NCBI RefSeq assembly: GCF_014306155.1
Contig: NZ_JACRWH010000002.1
Location: 67,208-131,207, forward strand
Reading direction: 5' to 3'
From: Holdemanella hominis
GTDB taxonomy: Bacteria; Bacillota_I; Bacilli_A; Erysipelotrichales; Erysipelotrichaceae
DNA: 64,000 bases
Under the pieces are notes generated by a model. That model was not told the origin of the DNA, made no database searches, and saw only the letters and a program-made list of their open reading frames with translations. Of the stretch, positions 9,052 through 17,835 are shown piece after piece; positions within the stretch are counted from its first letter, which is position 1, and every line of letters begins with the position of its first letter. The position numbers and the translations under genes are program-made.

Positions 9052-9132
9052 CCCTAATTAAGCCAATCACAACTGAATGGTATTTTAATTAGGGCTTTTA
9101 AGCATTAACAATTTTACTGTTAATGCTTTTTT
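9050..9132 (+). promoter_or_regulatory. Tandem-hairpin attenuator before aroF
   Basis: Hairpin 1 has a perfect 12-bp stem (AGCCCTAATTAA at 9050-9061 with 9085-9096) starting inside the leader stop codon, followed only by TTT. Hairpin 2 (AGCATTAACA 9101-9110 with 9118-9127) ends in six T residues and is a good intrinsic terminator. The 3' arm of hairpin 1 can alternatively pair with the 5' arm of hairpin 2 (TTAAT/ATTAA plus GCTT/AAGC), a possible antiterminator formed when a stalled ribosome blocks hairpin 1. Confidence 0.65.
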
Positions 9133-9163
9133 GTTACTCACAAATGGAAAGAAGGATATTATT

Positions 9164-10177
9164 ATGATTATTACTTTAAAGAAAAATGCACCCAAACACG
9201 ATGTCGACAAATTGATTGACAAATTCGAAGGCATGAATCTTCAAGTCACAATGATTCAAGGAGATAACTATAACGTCTTTGGTTTAGTTGGAGATACAAG
9301 TATCGTAGATGAAAAAAGCGTTATGGCTAACCCTATCGTCTATAACGTGCAACGTGTTGCTCAACCTTATAAATTGGCCAACCGTATGTTTCATCCAGAA
9401 GATACCATTGTAGATGTGAATGGTATTCAAATCGGCGGCAAAAAAATTGCGATGATTGCAGGTCCATGTTCTGTTGAGGGTGAAAACCAAATCTGTCGTA
9501 TTGCCAAAGAAGTAAAAGCTGCCGGTGCAGATATGTTAAGGGGTGGCGCTTATAAGCCTAGAACAAGTCCATACGCATTCCAAGGTATGGGTACTGCAGG
9601 AATCATGTCCATGGTAAAAGCTAGAGAAGAAACAGGACTTCCTATTGTATCTGAACTTATGAGTGCAGAACACTTAGATGAATTCGTAGAAAACGTAGAT
9701 ATCATTCAGATTGGTGCACGTAATATGCAAAACTTTGATTTATTAAAAGCTGTAGGAAAAACGAAAAAACCAATTTTATTAAAGCGCGGTATGAGTGCTA
9801 CGATTCAAGAATGGATCATGGCTGCTGAATACATTATGTCAGAAGGAAATCCAAACGTCATTTTCTGTGAACGTGGTATTCGTACATTTGAAACCTATAC
9901 ACGAAATACATTGGATTTAAGTGTTGTACCAATCATTAAAGAAAGAACACACTTACCGATCATCATTGATCCAAGTCATGCCGCTGGTGATTATAAATTA
10001 ATTGAGTCCTTATCTCTTGCTGCTATTGCAGCTGGTGCTGATGGATTGATCATTGAAGTGCATGACGATCCAGAAAATGCTTGGAGTGATGGTGCTCAAA
10101 GCTTAAAACCAAAACGTTATGCCGAACTTATTGAAAAAGGAAAAGCCATCGCAAAAGTTATTGGAAGAGAGTTATAA
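9164..10177 (+). CDS. aroF: 3-deoxy-7-phosphoheptulonate (DAHP) synthase
   Basis: First step of the shikimate pathway: condenses phosphoenolpyruvate and erythrose 4-phosphate. It has 337 residues from the ATG at 9164, which has SD GAAAGAAGGA; a further in-frame start at 9131 lies in the terminator U tract. An N-terminal ferredoxin-like regulatory domain (about 1-70) precedes the type I-beta barrel. The barrel shows AGPCSVE, RGGAYKPRTSPYAFQG, KRGMSATIQEW and IDPSHAAG. The regulatory domain usually gives feedback inhibition by aromatic products, so control at enzyme level probably adds to the attenuator. It is a single-gene unit. Confidence 0.95.
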   Translation: MIITLKKNAPKHDVDKLIDKFEGMNLQVTMIQGDNYNVFGLVGDTSIVDEKSVMANPIVYNVQRVAQPYKLANRMFHPEDTIVDVNGIQIGGKKIAMIAGPCSVEGENQICRIAKEVKAAGADMLRGGAYKPRTSPYAFQGMGTAGIMSMVKAREETGLPIVSELMSAEHLDEFVENVDIIQIGARNMQNFDLLKAVGKTKKPILLKRGMSATIQEWIMAAEYIMSEGNPNVIFCERGIRTFETYTRNTLDLSVVPIIKERTHLPIIIDPSHAAGDYKLIESLSLAAIAAGADGLIIEVHDDPENAWSDGAQSLKPKRYAELIEKGKAIAKVIGREL

Positions 10178-10203
10178 GAAACTGCACACGCAGTTTCTTT
10201 TTA
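10178..10203 (+). terminator. Terminator after aroF
   Basis: GAAACTGC/GCAGTTTC stem (10178-10185, 10190-10197) with ACAC loop and a T tract, immediately after the stop codon. Confidence 0.88.
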
Positions 10204-10227
10204 TGTTAGAATGTTTTGGGTGATATA

Positions 10228-11157
10228 ATGAACAATCCTTATCCTTATTCAAATGACAATAAAAGATATCAAACCATTAATTATTATTTTCGCAACAAAT
10301 ACCATCAAAAAGTAGCGAAGATTCCATTAAATGCTGGCTTTACCTGTCCAAACCGTGATGGATCTAAAGGAACAGGAGGATGCACTTTCTGTTCGAGTAT
10401 GGGCTCAGGTGATAGTATTTTATGCTTTGATGATTCTTTACAAAAACAATATAAAGAAGGCTTAAAGCGCATGCAAAATAAGTGGCCTGATTGTATTGGG
10501 TTTGCGTATTTTCAAAGTTATTCCAATACATATGCTCCACTACCTATCTTGAAGAAAATATATGACCCTTTCTTTAAAGACCCAAACATTCCTGGCGTCG
10601 CGATCGCAACACGTGCCGATTGTATAAATGATGAAATTATAGACTACTTAAATAGTCAAAATAAAGAAGTCTGGCTAGAGTTAGGTCTTCAAAGCGTACA
10701 TGAAAGCACCATGGAACGCTGTAATCGAAAACATTCAACACAAATCGTGTTTGATTGGTTAGACAAATTAAAGGACACAAACATCAAAACATGTGTACAT
10801 ATTATCAATGGACTTCCTGGTGAAGCCAAACAAGACATGTTAGAAACTGTCAAACAGATTTCTAAACATCCTGTCGATGCGATCAAGATTCATATGCTGC
10901 ATTTGATTGAAGGGACACAAATGGCTAAAGAATATGAAAAAGAACCATTTCATATTTTAACTTTAGAAGAATATGTCGATATTGTAGTCGATCAATTGGA
11001 GTTATTACCCCAAGAAGTCATCATTGAACGTTTAACAGGTGATGGAATTGCGAAAGATCTAATTGTGCCAAAATGGACAATCAAGAAAACGATTGTGACA
11101 AATGAAATTGATAAGTTAATGGTAAAAAGAAATACGTGGCAAGGCAAACATGTCTAA
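10228..11157 (+). CDS. TIGR01212-family radical SAM protein (YtqA/YhcC-like)
   Basis: A radical SAM enzyme of about 309 residues with an unusual cluster motif, CX11CX2C at Cys40, Cys52 and Cys55 within CPNRDGSKGTGGCTFC, which is diagnostic of this family. Downstream blocks WLELGLQSVHESTMERCNR and HIINGLPGE match the same family. The precise substrate is not known to me, though family members have been linked to tRNA modification. The ATG at 10228 is preceded by GGGTGAT; a TTG at 10216 is the alternative. It is a single gene between two terminators. Confidence 0.88.
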   Translation: MNNPYPYSNDNKRYQTINYYFRNKYHQKVAKIPLNAGFTCPNRDGSKGTGGCTFCSSMGSGDSILCFDDSLQKQYKEGLKRMQNKWPDCIGFAYFQSYSNTYAPLPILKKIYDPFFKDPNIPGVAIATRADCINDEIIDYLNSQNKEVWLELGLQSVHESTMERCNRKHSTQIVFDWLDKLKDTNIKTCVHIINGLPGEAKQDMLETVKQISKHPVDAIKIHMLHLIEGTQMAKEYEKEPFHILTLEEYVDIVVDQLELLPQEVIIERLTGDGIAKDLIVPKWTIKKTIVTNEIDKLMVKRNTWQGKHV

Positions 11158-11166
11158 CCACGTATT
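11131..11166. terminator. Bidirectional terminator between the radical SAM gene and tyrS
   Basis: AATACGTGG (11131-11139) pairs with CCACGTATT (11158-11166) around the radical SAM stop codon. T-rich tracts lie on both outer sides, so it can end both convergent transcripts. Confidence 0.8.
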
Positions 11167-11171
11167 TTTAT

Positions 11172-12404
11172 TTATTTCAAATTTAAACAATAATATCTTT
11201 TCTTACCACGACGAATGATTACATAGTTAGATACATATGCTTGAGTAGAATCAATAACTAAAGCTTCATCATTGACTTTGACACCGTTTAAGCTAATGGA
11301 ATTCCCTTTGATCCACTCTCTAGCTTCACGACGACTCGAAGCAATCTTAGCCTCTACTAAAACATCGATTAAAGTCTTTCCAGATTCTTGATCTACTTTG
11401 TCCATGTTTTTAACCGCATCTAAACGTTGTTGTTCATCCAAATCATTGAGTTGACCTCTGAATAATGCGTTTGTGATTTTTAAAGCCGATTGTAAACCTT
11501 CTTCACCATGTAAATCACGTACAACTTCTTCAGCCAATTTCTTTTGTGCCTCACGTCTTCCAGCATCTTCCTTTAAAGATACTTCTAAAGCATCAATTTC
11601 TTCTTTTGTTAGGAATGTTAATTTCTTTAAATATTCAATGACCTTTGAATCATCCGTGTTGAATAAGAATTGATATAATTCGTAAGGTGAAGTCTTTTTA
11701 GGATCCAACCAAACCGTTCCCGTTTCACTCTTACCAAATTTAGTTCCATCCGCTTTCGTAATTAATGGCATAGTCAAACCATAACATTTCACGTCCGCGC
11801 CACATTTTTTACGAATTAACTCTAGACCTGAAGTGATATTTCCCCATTGGTCCTGTCCACCAATCTGCATTGTACAACCTCTGGTCTGGTATAGATTTAA
11901 GAAGTCCAAAGATTGAAGGATCATATAAGAAAATTCTGTATAACTGATTCCTGAATCTAAACGTTTTTTAACAGTTTCTTTATTCAACATATAGTTTACG
12001 TTGAATAATTTTCCATAGTCACGTAAAAAATCAATAATTGTGATATCTTTTGTCCAATCTAAGTTATTGACCATGTCAAAGCCCCATAATTTAGAGATTT
12101 GTGCATGTAATGCATCATAATTTGATTTTAATACTTCTGGAGTCAACATACTTCTTTCTCCAGTTGCCTTTGGATCTCCAATAAATCCAGTGGCTCCACC
12201 CACCAACATGATTGGGTGATGTCCATGTTTTTCTAAACGTTTTGCCATTAATAAAGATGAATAATGCCCAATGTGCAAGCTATCTGCCGTTGGATCTGTA
12301 CCAATATAGAATGTAACTTCCCCATTATTGATGACATCTTCTACTTCTTCACTTGTGACGTTGTCAACTAAACCACGCCATTTCAATTCTTCAAATAATT
12401 CCAT
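11172..12404 (-). CDS. tyrS: Tyrosyl-tRNA synthetase
   Basis: Class Ic enzyme charging tRNA-Tyr, 410 residues. It shows the HIGH motif in TADSLHIGHYSS (about 35-46), the tyrosine-site GGQDQWGN, the KMSKS-equivalent KFGKSETGTV, and a C-terminal S4-like domain (IASSRREAREWIKGNSI). The SD AGGAGG precedes the ATG by about 7 bases. It is a single-gene unit controlled by a Tyr T-box. tRNA-Tyr charging also links to the aroF leader, whose peptide contains two Tyr codons. Confidence 0.97.
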   Translation of the reverse strand: MELFEELKWRGLVDNVTSEEVEDVINNGEVTFYIGTDPTADSLHIGHYSSLLMAKRLEKHGHHPIMLVGGATGFIGDPKATGERSMLTPEVLKSNYDALHAQISKLWGFDMVNNLDWTKDITIIDFLRDYGKLFNVNYMLNKETVKKRLDSGISYTEFSYMILQSLDFLNLYQTRGCTMQIGGQDQWGNITSGLELIRKKCGADVKCYGLTMPLITKADGTKFGKSETGTVWLDPKKTSPYELYQFLFNTDDSKVIEYLKKLTFLTKEEIDALEVSLKEDAGRREAQKKLAEEVVRDLHGEEGLQSALKITNALFRGQLNDLDEQQRLDAVKNMDKVDQESGKTLIDVLVEAKIASSRREAREWIKGNSISLNGVKVNDEALVIDSTQAYVSNYVIIRRGKKRYYCLNLK

Positions 12405-12422
12405 TTTTTCCTCCTGATAATA

Positions 12423-12612
12423 AAAAAAATCGCCCTATAAGGACGATTGAATCGCGGTACCACCTTACTTCATACAAAATATTTTTTTGTATGCACTTAA
12501 ACCTTTAACGCAGGTATACGTCAAAATTGAAGCTCCAAGGTGTATTCCACAGGTCTATTTGAAACTTTACACCAGCCAGTTTCTCTCTAAGAAATAGATA
12601 ATCTGTGTACTC
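12423..12612 (-). promoter_or_regulatory. T-box riboswitch, Tyr-specific, upstream of tyrS
   Basis: The T-box core AAGGTGGTACCGCG lies at 12453-12466. The terminator stem AATCGTCC/GGGCGATT with U tract is at 12423-12447. The Stem I start is AGAGAG and is followed by CTGGTG. The specifier triplet UAC (complement of 12542-12544, in GAATACACC) matches Tyr. Confidence 0.94.
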
Positions 12613-12632
12613 TTTCTTATCATAGCGCATTT

Positions 12633-12661
12633 ATTATATCGAATCTAGAAACTAAACTCAA
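12633..12661 (-). promoter_or_regulatory. Promoter of the tyrS T-box transcript
   Basis: TTGAGT (12661-12656) and TATAAT (12638-12633) are 17 bp apart on the minus strand. The -35 box overlaps the stop codon of the upstream femX gene. Confidence 0.75.
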
Positions 12662-13911
12662 TAAATATGTTTTAAATTGTTGTAAATTTTAAAAATAAAT
12701 GGTTTACATGGAAGGATGAAGTTACCAATATATTCATGCACTACAGCATTAAAACCTCTTTTAAAATCAAAAACTCCATATCCCTCTTGTTCAGGTTCGA
12801 ATAAACCACTAATACCATAGAAGTTATAGTACTCATACCCTTCTTCTATAGCTTCTTGAATCATATTCCAATGAATCGCATATGGTCCTCTAAAGACTCT
12901 TTGTTCATAATTACTTGATCCAACCAAATAAATAATTTGATTTGAATACTTCAAGAATAAACAACAAGCCAATGGTACTATTTCACCATATTCATTTCTT
13001 AAACCTGAAATTTGGTTTAATTTTTTCTTTAAAGAATTATAGTATTCTTCATCCGTCTTTAAACGTTTTTCCTTTTTAACATTACCAGGATTTGATTCTA
13101 AGAATGTCTTTGTCTTTTCAATATCTTTTAAAGTCTTATCATATTCTTTCTGTATTTTAGAAGAATATTGATCTAAATCTAAATAAGACAACCACGTTTC
13201 TACATGATCATCGCCATAGAACTCATAAAGTTCTTTATAATAGTTTAAATCAAAAGCATGGAAGTTATGACGCTTACTCGTCTCTTGTTCCATAGAATCT
13301 AGAATATCTAATTCATTAACATTTAATTTTCTGACATTTACACAATATTTTTGTGCACTACGAACGTCTTGTCTTGTTGTGTAAGAAAACTCTTTAAAAA
13401 TATCATCGGCCGTTTTATTACGTAGATCTAAACTTGAACACCAACGACACTCTTTATTTAAATCATAGCCTTGAGTCAATGGAAGTTGTACAAAGCCTGA
13501 TGACTTCAAATTTTCTACTACATCAAAATTATTGAATCCACCTTCAACAATATCTCCATCTTTATCTCTTTCTTGTAAATCAATCTCCGGATCTGTTTCT
13601 AGATACACAACATTCTTCTTTTTAAGATATTTTTTCAACTCGGATACAAAACTATTAAGCTTATCCTTTTGTTTATAATCAGCAATAAATCCTCTTGAAA
13701 TATAACAATATTTAAAGACTTTCATCAAAGGAATATATGCAAGCATACACGTTGCATATACATTACCTTGCTCACTAGCTTGAATAAATTCAACTTGCCA
13801 GCCATCATGCATAAACTTTTGTGCCTGAAAATCCGATTGTTGAAAGATAACAGCATCAAGAGTATCTAAATAATTACGATACTCTTGGATACTTATGGTT
13901 TTGATTTGCAT
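12658..13911 (-). CDS. FemX/MurM-like FemAB-family aminoacyltransferase
   Basis: FemAB-family enzymes transfer amino acids from aminoacyl-tRNA to the peptidoglycan precursor. The protein is 417 residues with two GNAT-like halves. A long coiled-coil arm (about 235-290, rich in Lys/Glu) splits the second half, as in FemA/FemX/MurM. The C-terminal block IIYLVGSSNYEQRVFRGPYA is typical of the family. The start is the ATG at 13911 with SD AAGGTG; a GTG at 13917 is possible. It lies 12 bp behind leuS with no terminator between, so it should share the Leu T-box. The transferred amino acid cannot be read from the sequence. Confidence 0.87.
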   Translation of the reverse strand: MQIKTISIQEYRNYLDTLDAVIFQQSDFQAQKFMHDGWQVEFIQASEQGNVYATCMLAYIPLMKVFKYCYISRGFIADYKQKDKLNSFVSELKKYLKKKNVVYLETDPEIDLQERDKDGDIVEGGFNNFDVVENLKSSGFVQLPLTQGYDLNKECRWCSSLDLRNKTADDIFKEFSYTTRQDVRSAQKYCVNVRKLNVNELDILDSMEQETSKRHNFHAFDLNYYKELYEFYGDDHVETWLSYLDLDQYSSKIQKEYDKTLKDIEKTKTFLESNPGNVKKEKRLKTDEEYYNSLKKKLNQISGLRNEYGEIVPLACCLFLKYSNQIIYLVGSSNYEQRVFRGPYAIHWNMIQEAIEEGYEYYNFYGISGLFEPEQEGYGVFDFKRGFNAVVHEYIGNFILPCKPFIFKIYNNLKHIY

Positions 13912-13923
13912 AAACACACCTTC

Positions 13924-16338
13924 TTAGTTGGCAACAATGTTTACAACTTTACCCTTAACAACAATCACTTTACGAATTGTCTTACCTTCAAGCTGGCGTT
14001 GGACTGTTTCAAGTTCCATCGCTTGTTTTTGAAGTTCTTCATTGCTAGAACCAACAGCCGCTTCAAACTTACCACGCACTTTACCATTGACCTGAACAAC
14101 ACAAGTGATTGTATCTTCCACTAATTTAGCTTCATCATATGTTGGCCAAGGCTCATACGCAATTGTATCTTCGTGACCTAATAATTGCCACATTTCTTCA
14201 CCAATATGAGGTGTAATACATGAAAGCATCTTCACGATTCCTTCGGCATATGGTTTATAAACGGTGTCAGCCTTATATGCTTCATTCACAAAGATCATCA
14301 TTTGTGAAATAGCTGTGTTGAAACCTAATGCTTCATAATCTTCGGTAACCTTTTTAACTGTCTGATTATATACTTTATCTAATTTACCATCGTTTGTATC
14401 TGTGATTTTACCAGATTCAATAAATAAACGATAAACACGATCAATCCATCTTCTAGCACCATCACATCCTGCCATGGACCATGGTTTACTTTGTTCCAAT
14501 GGTCCCATGAACATTTCATATAAACGTAGTGTATCGGCACCATATTTCTTTACGATATCTGAAGGATTGACTACATATTCTGGGAATCGTTTACCCATTT
14601 TGATTCCATTTTCACCTAAAATCATACCTTGGTGTACTAATTTCTTGAATGGTTCCTTACATGCGACAATACCCTTATCGTATAAATAGTTATTCCAGAT
14701 ACGTGAATACATCAAGTGTCCTACCGCATGTTCTGGTCCACCAACATATAAGTCAACAGGCATCCAGTGCTTTAATAATTCTGGATCGGCCAATTGTTTA
14801 TCATTGTGTGGATCAATGTAACGTAAATAATACCATGAAGATCCGGCAGATCCAGGCATAGTACTTGTTTCACGAACACCCTTTACGCCATTTTTGTTGT
14901 ATTGTTTCCATTCTGTCGCATTTTCAAGTGGTGCCTTACCATTGTGTCCTTTGTAGTCTTCAAGTTCAGGTAAAATCAATGGCAACTCTTCATCTGGAAG
15001 AACATAGTCTGTTCCATCTTCTAAGTGTACGATTGGTACTGGTTCTCCCCAATAACGCTGACGAGCAAAAATCCATTCACGGAAACGATAGTTAACTGTT
15101 TCTTTGGCAATCCCCATATCCACTAATTTTTTCGTAATCGCTACTTTTGCCTCTTCTACAGTAAGACCTGTAAATTCTTCGGAGTTGATTAGCTTGCAGC
15201 CTTTTCCTAAATAGTCCTGTTTTTCAAAGGCATGTTCACTTACGTCTTGTCCTTCGATAACTTGAATCCTGTCAATATTGTGGGCAATCGCATATTCAAA
15301 GTCACGTTGATCATGACTTGGTACAGCCATGACAGCTCCTGTTCCATAGTTTGCTAAAACGAAATCTCCAATAAAGACTTCAACTTCCCTTCCATTGACT
15401 GGGTTGATGGCTTTAATACCTTCTAGACGACATCCTGTTTTTCCTTTATTCAATTCTGTACGGTCCATTTCAGATTTTGAAACCGTTTCTTGAATATAAG
15501 CTTTTACTTCTTCTTGATTTTGAATTCTTGGCATTAATTCTTGTACTAAATCTCCATCTGGTGCAAGCACCATGAATGTAATACCATAAATTGTTTCAAT
15601 ACATGTTGTAAAGATAGAGAATTTTCCACCACCAACAATATCAAATTGAACTTCAACACCTGTTGAACGACCAATCCAGTTTCTTTGCATTTCCTTTGTC
15701 GATTCTGGCCAATCAATTTCATTTAAACCTTCTAGTAATCGTTCCGCAAAAGCAGCCTGGTCGATACATAGTTGTTTCATATTTTTACGAATAACTGGAT
15801 ATCCACCACGTTCACTCTTACCATCGATAACTTCATCATTCGATAATACTGTACCCAATTCTTCACACCAGTTTACTGGCATGTCTACATATTTGGCATA
15901 GCCATCTTTGTACAATTGTTTAAAGATCCATTGTGTCCAATGATAGAAATCTGGATCAGATGTTGCGATCATTTTTGACCAGTCATAGTCAAACCCTAAT
16001 TCCTGCAACTGTTTTGTGAAAGTCTTGATATTTGTTTGTGTGAAGCCATTTGGGTTATTTCCTGTTTGAACAGCATATTGTTCAGCTGGAAGTCCAAATG
16101 AATCATATCCCATTGGGTGAAGCACATTATATCCCTGCATACGTTTCATACGCGAAACAATATCTGTAGCTGTATATCCTTCTGGGTGTCCAGCATGCAA
16201 TCCGACACCGCTTGGGTATGGGAACATGTCTAGTGCATAAAATTTAGGTTTTGAAAAATCCCAAACATCCGTTTTGAATGTTTCATGATCTGCCCAATAT
16301 TTCTGCCATTTTTTTTCTACTTCTAAATGATCGTACAT
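13924..16338 (-). CDS. leuS: Leucyl-tRNA synthetase
   Basis: Class Ia enzyme charging tRNA-Leu, 804 residues. FPYPSGVGLHAGHPEGY near residues 41-57 carries the HIGH motif. The KMSKS loop reads IKMGKRFPEYVVNP (about residue 581), a KMGKR variant that occurs in part of this family. A CP1 editing domain lies between. The tail VVQVNGKVRGKFE is typical. SD GGAGG precedes the ATG. The gene is first in a Leu T-box operon and is followed by the FemX-like gene. Confidence 0.97.
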   Translation of the reverse strand: MYDHLEVEKKWQKYWADHETFKTDVWDFSKPKFYALDMFPYPSGVGLHAGHPEGYTATDIVSRMKRMQGYNVLHPMGYDSFGLPAEQYAVQTGNNPNGFTQTNIKTFTKQLQELGFDYDWSKMIATSDPDFYHWTQWIFKQLYKDGYAKYVDMPVNWCEELGTVLSNDEVIDGKSERGGYPVIRKNMKQLCIDQAAFAERLLEGLNEIDWPESTKEMQRNWIGRSTGVEVQFDIVGGGKFSIFTTCIETIYGITFMVLAPDGDLVQELMPRIQNQEEVKAYIQETVSKSEMDRTELNKGKTGCRLEGIKAINPVNGREVEVFIGDFVLANYGTGAVMAVPSHDQRDFEYAIAHNIDRIQVIEGQDVSEHAFEKQDYLGKGCKLINSEEFTGLTVEEAKVAITKKLVDMGIAKETVNYRFREWIFARQRYWGEPVPIVHLEDGTDYVLPDEELPLILPELEDYKGHNGKAPLENATEWKQYNKNGVKGVRETSTMPGSAGSSWYYLRYIDPHNDKQLADPELLKHWMPVDLYVGGPEHAVGHLMYSRIWNNYLYDKGIVACKEPFKKLVHQGMILGENGIKMGKRFPEYVVNPSDIVKKYGADTLRLYEMFMGPLEQSKPWSMAGCDGARRWIDRVYRLFIESGKITDTNDGKLDKVYNQTVKKVTEDYEALGFNTAISQMMIFVNEAYKADTVYKPYAEGIVKMLSCITPHIGEEMWQLLGHEDTIAYEPWPTYDEAKLVEDTITCVVQVNGKVRGKFEAAVGSSNEELQKQAMELETVQRQLEGKTIRKVIVVKGKVVNIVAN

Positions 16339-16356
16339 ATTAGCCTCCTATTAAAA

Positions 16357-16552
16357 ATAAAAAACGTCCTTGAAATCTAAGGACGTTTGTACGCGGTACC
16401 ACCTTAGTTCACAATTCTCATTGTGCCCTCAAACTCTTTATCGCAGAGTATACGGATAACATTACTCATCAGCTCCTTAGCAAGTTCAAAGGCTGTACAA
16501 TGCTAAATTTCACCAACTTTAGCTCTCTAAAAATTGTCATTTCCTTCTACTA
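16357..16552 (-). promoter_or_regulatory. T-box riboswitch, Leu-specific, upstream of leuS-femX
   Basis: The T-box core AAGGTGGTACCGCG is at 16392-16405. The terminator stem AAACGTCCTT/AAGGACGTTT is at 16362-16388 with a U tract. Stem I begins AGAGAGC. The specifier CUU (complement of 16482-16484, in GAACTTGC) is a Leu codon. Confidence 0.94.
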
Positions 16553-16575
16553 CTCTAATTCATCGCTATGCATCA

Positions 16576-16604
16576 ATTTTATCGTTTTTTTCATTGTTCG
16601 TCAA
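16576..16604 (-). promoter_or_regulatory. Promoter of the leuS T-box operon
   Basis: TTGACG (16604-16599) and TAAAAT (16581-16576) with a 17-bp spacer. The -35 box lies inside the 3' end of comGG, so leuS is transcribed separately from the competence operon. Confidence 0.75.
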
Positions 16605-16959
16605 TATCAACCGAAACGATTGCCTTATCATCATAATAGATTTTCATTGAAACATCTAAATATGTACATTCAATAAAAGTCTCATGATCTTCAAAATGCA
16701 CATCTATATTCTGTATCCTTTCATCTTTGTCCTTTATTATTTTTTCACTCGTATGACACAACTTAATGCGATTATTATGATGGATCATATGCTTGGCATG
16801 ATCTACAATGGATAGTTCAAGAATATTTTGTTGATTCGCTTTTAATAAATACACATTTTGAAGGGTACTCAACGATAAAAAGGATACAATCTGAAGCACA
16901 AGAAATAAACACACTAAACTTACTTCACTCGCATACCCATTAATAGAGTTCAAAGTCAT
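16591..16959 (-). CDS. comGG: Competence pseudopilus protein ComGG (putative)
   Basis: Last gene of the comG operon, about 122 residues. After a short start (MTLNSINGYASEV) comes one long hydrophobic helix (about 11-30), as in minor pseudopilins, then a small soluble domain. It shows no sequence motif of its own; the call rests on position and on the pilin-like helix. It overlaps comGF by 20 bp, and the SD is weak. Minor pseudopilins prime assembly of the DNA-uptake pilus. No intrinsic terminator follows. Confidence 0.7.
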   Translation of the reverse strand: MTLNSINGYASEVSLVCLFLVLQIVSFLSLSTLQNVYLLKANQQNILELSIVDHAKHMIHHNNRIKLCHTSEKIIKDKDERIQNIDVHFEDHETFIECTYLDVSMKIYYDDKAIVSVDIDEQ

Positions 16960-17332
16960 AGGTTTTATTCTTCTTTTTGAACCAAACATAATATCCATCT
17001 TCTTTCTTATAAAATATAGCCTCATCAATTTGTTCCATATAGATTTCATAGCCAGGACTCTTCACAATGCGATGCTTATCAAAATACAAGACTTTCTTTT
17101 CATGATTTAGAATATAACTTAGACAATCCGATTCTATTTTCAAATCATTTGATTGTGCAAGTTCTCTTCTTAATTGTAAAACCGCAAATTGATTCTGCGT
17201 ATCCACATCCATATGGGCAAATTGTAAAGCACAACGCATAAGCATACAGCCTAATAAGCTGACTAAACTTGTGATAAACAACGCCAACAAAGCTTCAATC
17301 AGAGTAAAACCATTTCTTTTCAATTTTTTCAT
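16940..17332 (-). CDS. comGF: Competence pseudopilin ComGF
   Basis: Minor pseudopilin of the DNA-uptake apparatus, about 130 residues. The N-terminus MKKLKRNGFTLIEALLALFI has the class III pilin cleavage/methylation signature (G|FTLIE) and hydrophobic helix. The globular part ends in the KTYDFELY tail. The start is ATG 17332; a TTG one codon upstream is equally placed for SD AAAGGA. It overlaps comGE (upstream) and comGG (downstream), so translation is coupled. Confidence 0.85.
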   Translation of the reverse strand: MKKLKRNGFTLIEALLALFITSLVSLLGCMLMRCALQFAHMDVDTQNQFAVLQLRRELAQSNDLKIESDCLSYILNHEKKVLYFDKHRIVKSPGYEIYMEQIDEAIFYKKEDGYYVWFKKKNKTYDFELY

Positions 17333-17456
17333 CAATCTTAAGATTCCTTTGGAAATATAAAGTATAAATGCCATTCAATATAAGACTTGCACAAACCAAA
17401 ATCACAAAGAACGCAAACAAGGCATCTTCGAGTAAAAAGCCATTATTCTTTTTCAA
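17295..17456 (-). CDS. comGE: Competence pseudopilin-like protein ComGE
   Basis: A very short minor pseudopilin-like protein of 53 residues. It starts at a TTG (17456) that has a strong SD GGGAGG at 7 bases; the earlier ATG at 17489 lies inside comGD and lacks an SD. The product MKKNNGFLLEDALFAFFVIL keeps the pilin-like Gly-Phe junction and the Glu at position +5, then a membrane helix. It is half the length of usual ComGE. It overlaps comGD by 14 bp and comGF by 38 bp. Confidence 0.75.
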   Translation of the reverse strand: MKKNNGFLLEDALFAFFVILVCASLILNGIYTLYFQRNLKIDEKIEKKWFYSD

Positions 17457-17835
17457 GACGAACCCTCCCAGCTCCAACCTGGAAAACAAGTTTCATTTGA
17501 CTCGATGCATTTTGACAATGGAGTGACATAGCCTTAGACATGTTGCCCTTGGAATTGTAGTAAAAAGATACATGATCACACGCAATACCATGTGGTATCT
17601 TATATTCGACATCATCCATATAGATCGAATCACCAATTTCAACATATACTTTTCGATGTTTTACATACGCTTTTTCCTGAGCCGTAACACATAGAGTCTG
17701 CAGATTTTTCATAAACACATATAAAGAAGAGTGCATCTTTGTAGAAAGTCCAAATCCAAGCATAGAAACAATAAGCAGCACCACTAACATTTCAACAAGG
17801 GTAAATCCATTCTTATTGGGATACGGCTTGCCCAT
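17443..17835 (-). CDS. comGD: Competence pseudopilin ComGD
   Basis: 130 residues with the prepilin signature NGFTLVEMLVVLLIV at residues 8-22 and a beta-rich C-terminal domain, matching ComGD minor pseudopilins. It overlaps the comGC stop by 23 bp, with SD GGTGAT before the ATG. The prepilin peptidase that would cleave it (ComC) is not encoded in this window. Confidence 0.88.
   Translation of the reverse strand: MGKPYPNKNGFTLVEMLVVLLIVSMLGFGLSTKMHSSLYVFMKNLQTLCVTAQEKAYVKHRKVYVEIGDSIYMDDVEYKIPHGIACDHVSFYYNSKGNMSKAMSLHCQNASSQMKLVFQVGAGRVRLEKE

Noticed and set aside
12797..12810. tRNA T-loop-like GGTTCGAATAAACC
   Set aside because: Inside femX with no cloverleaf around it.
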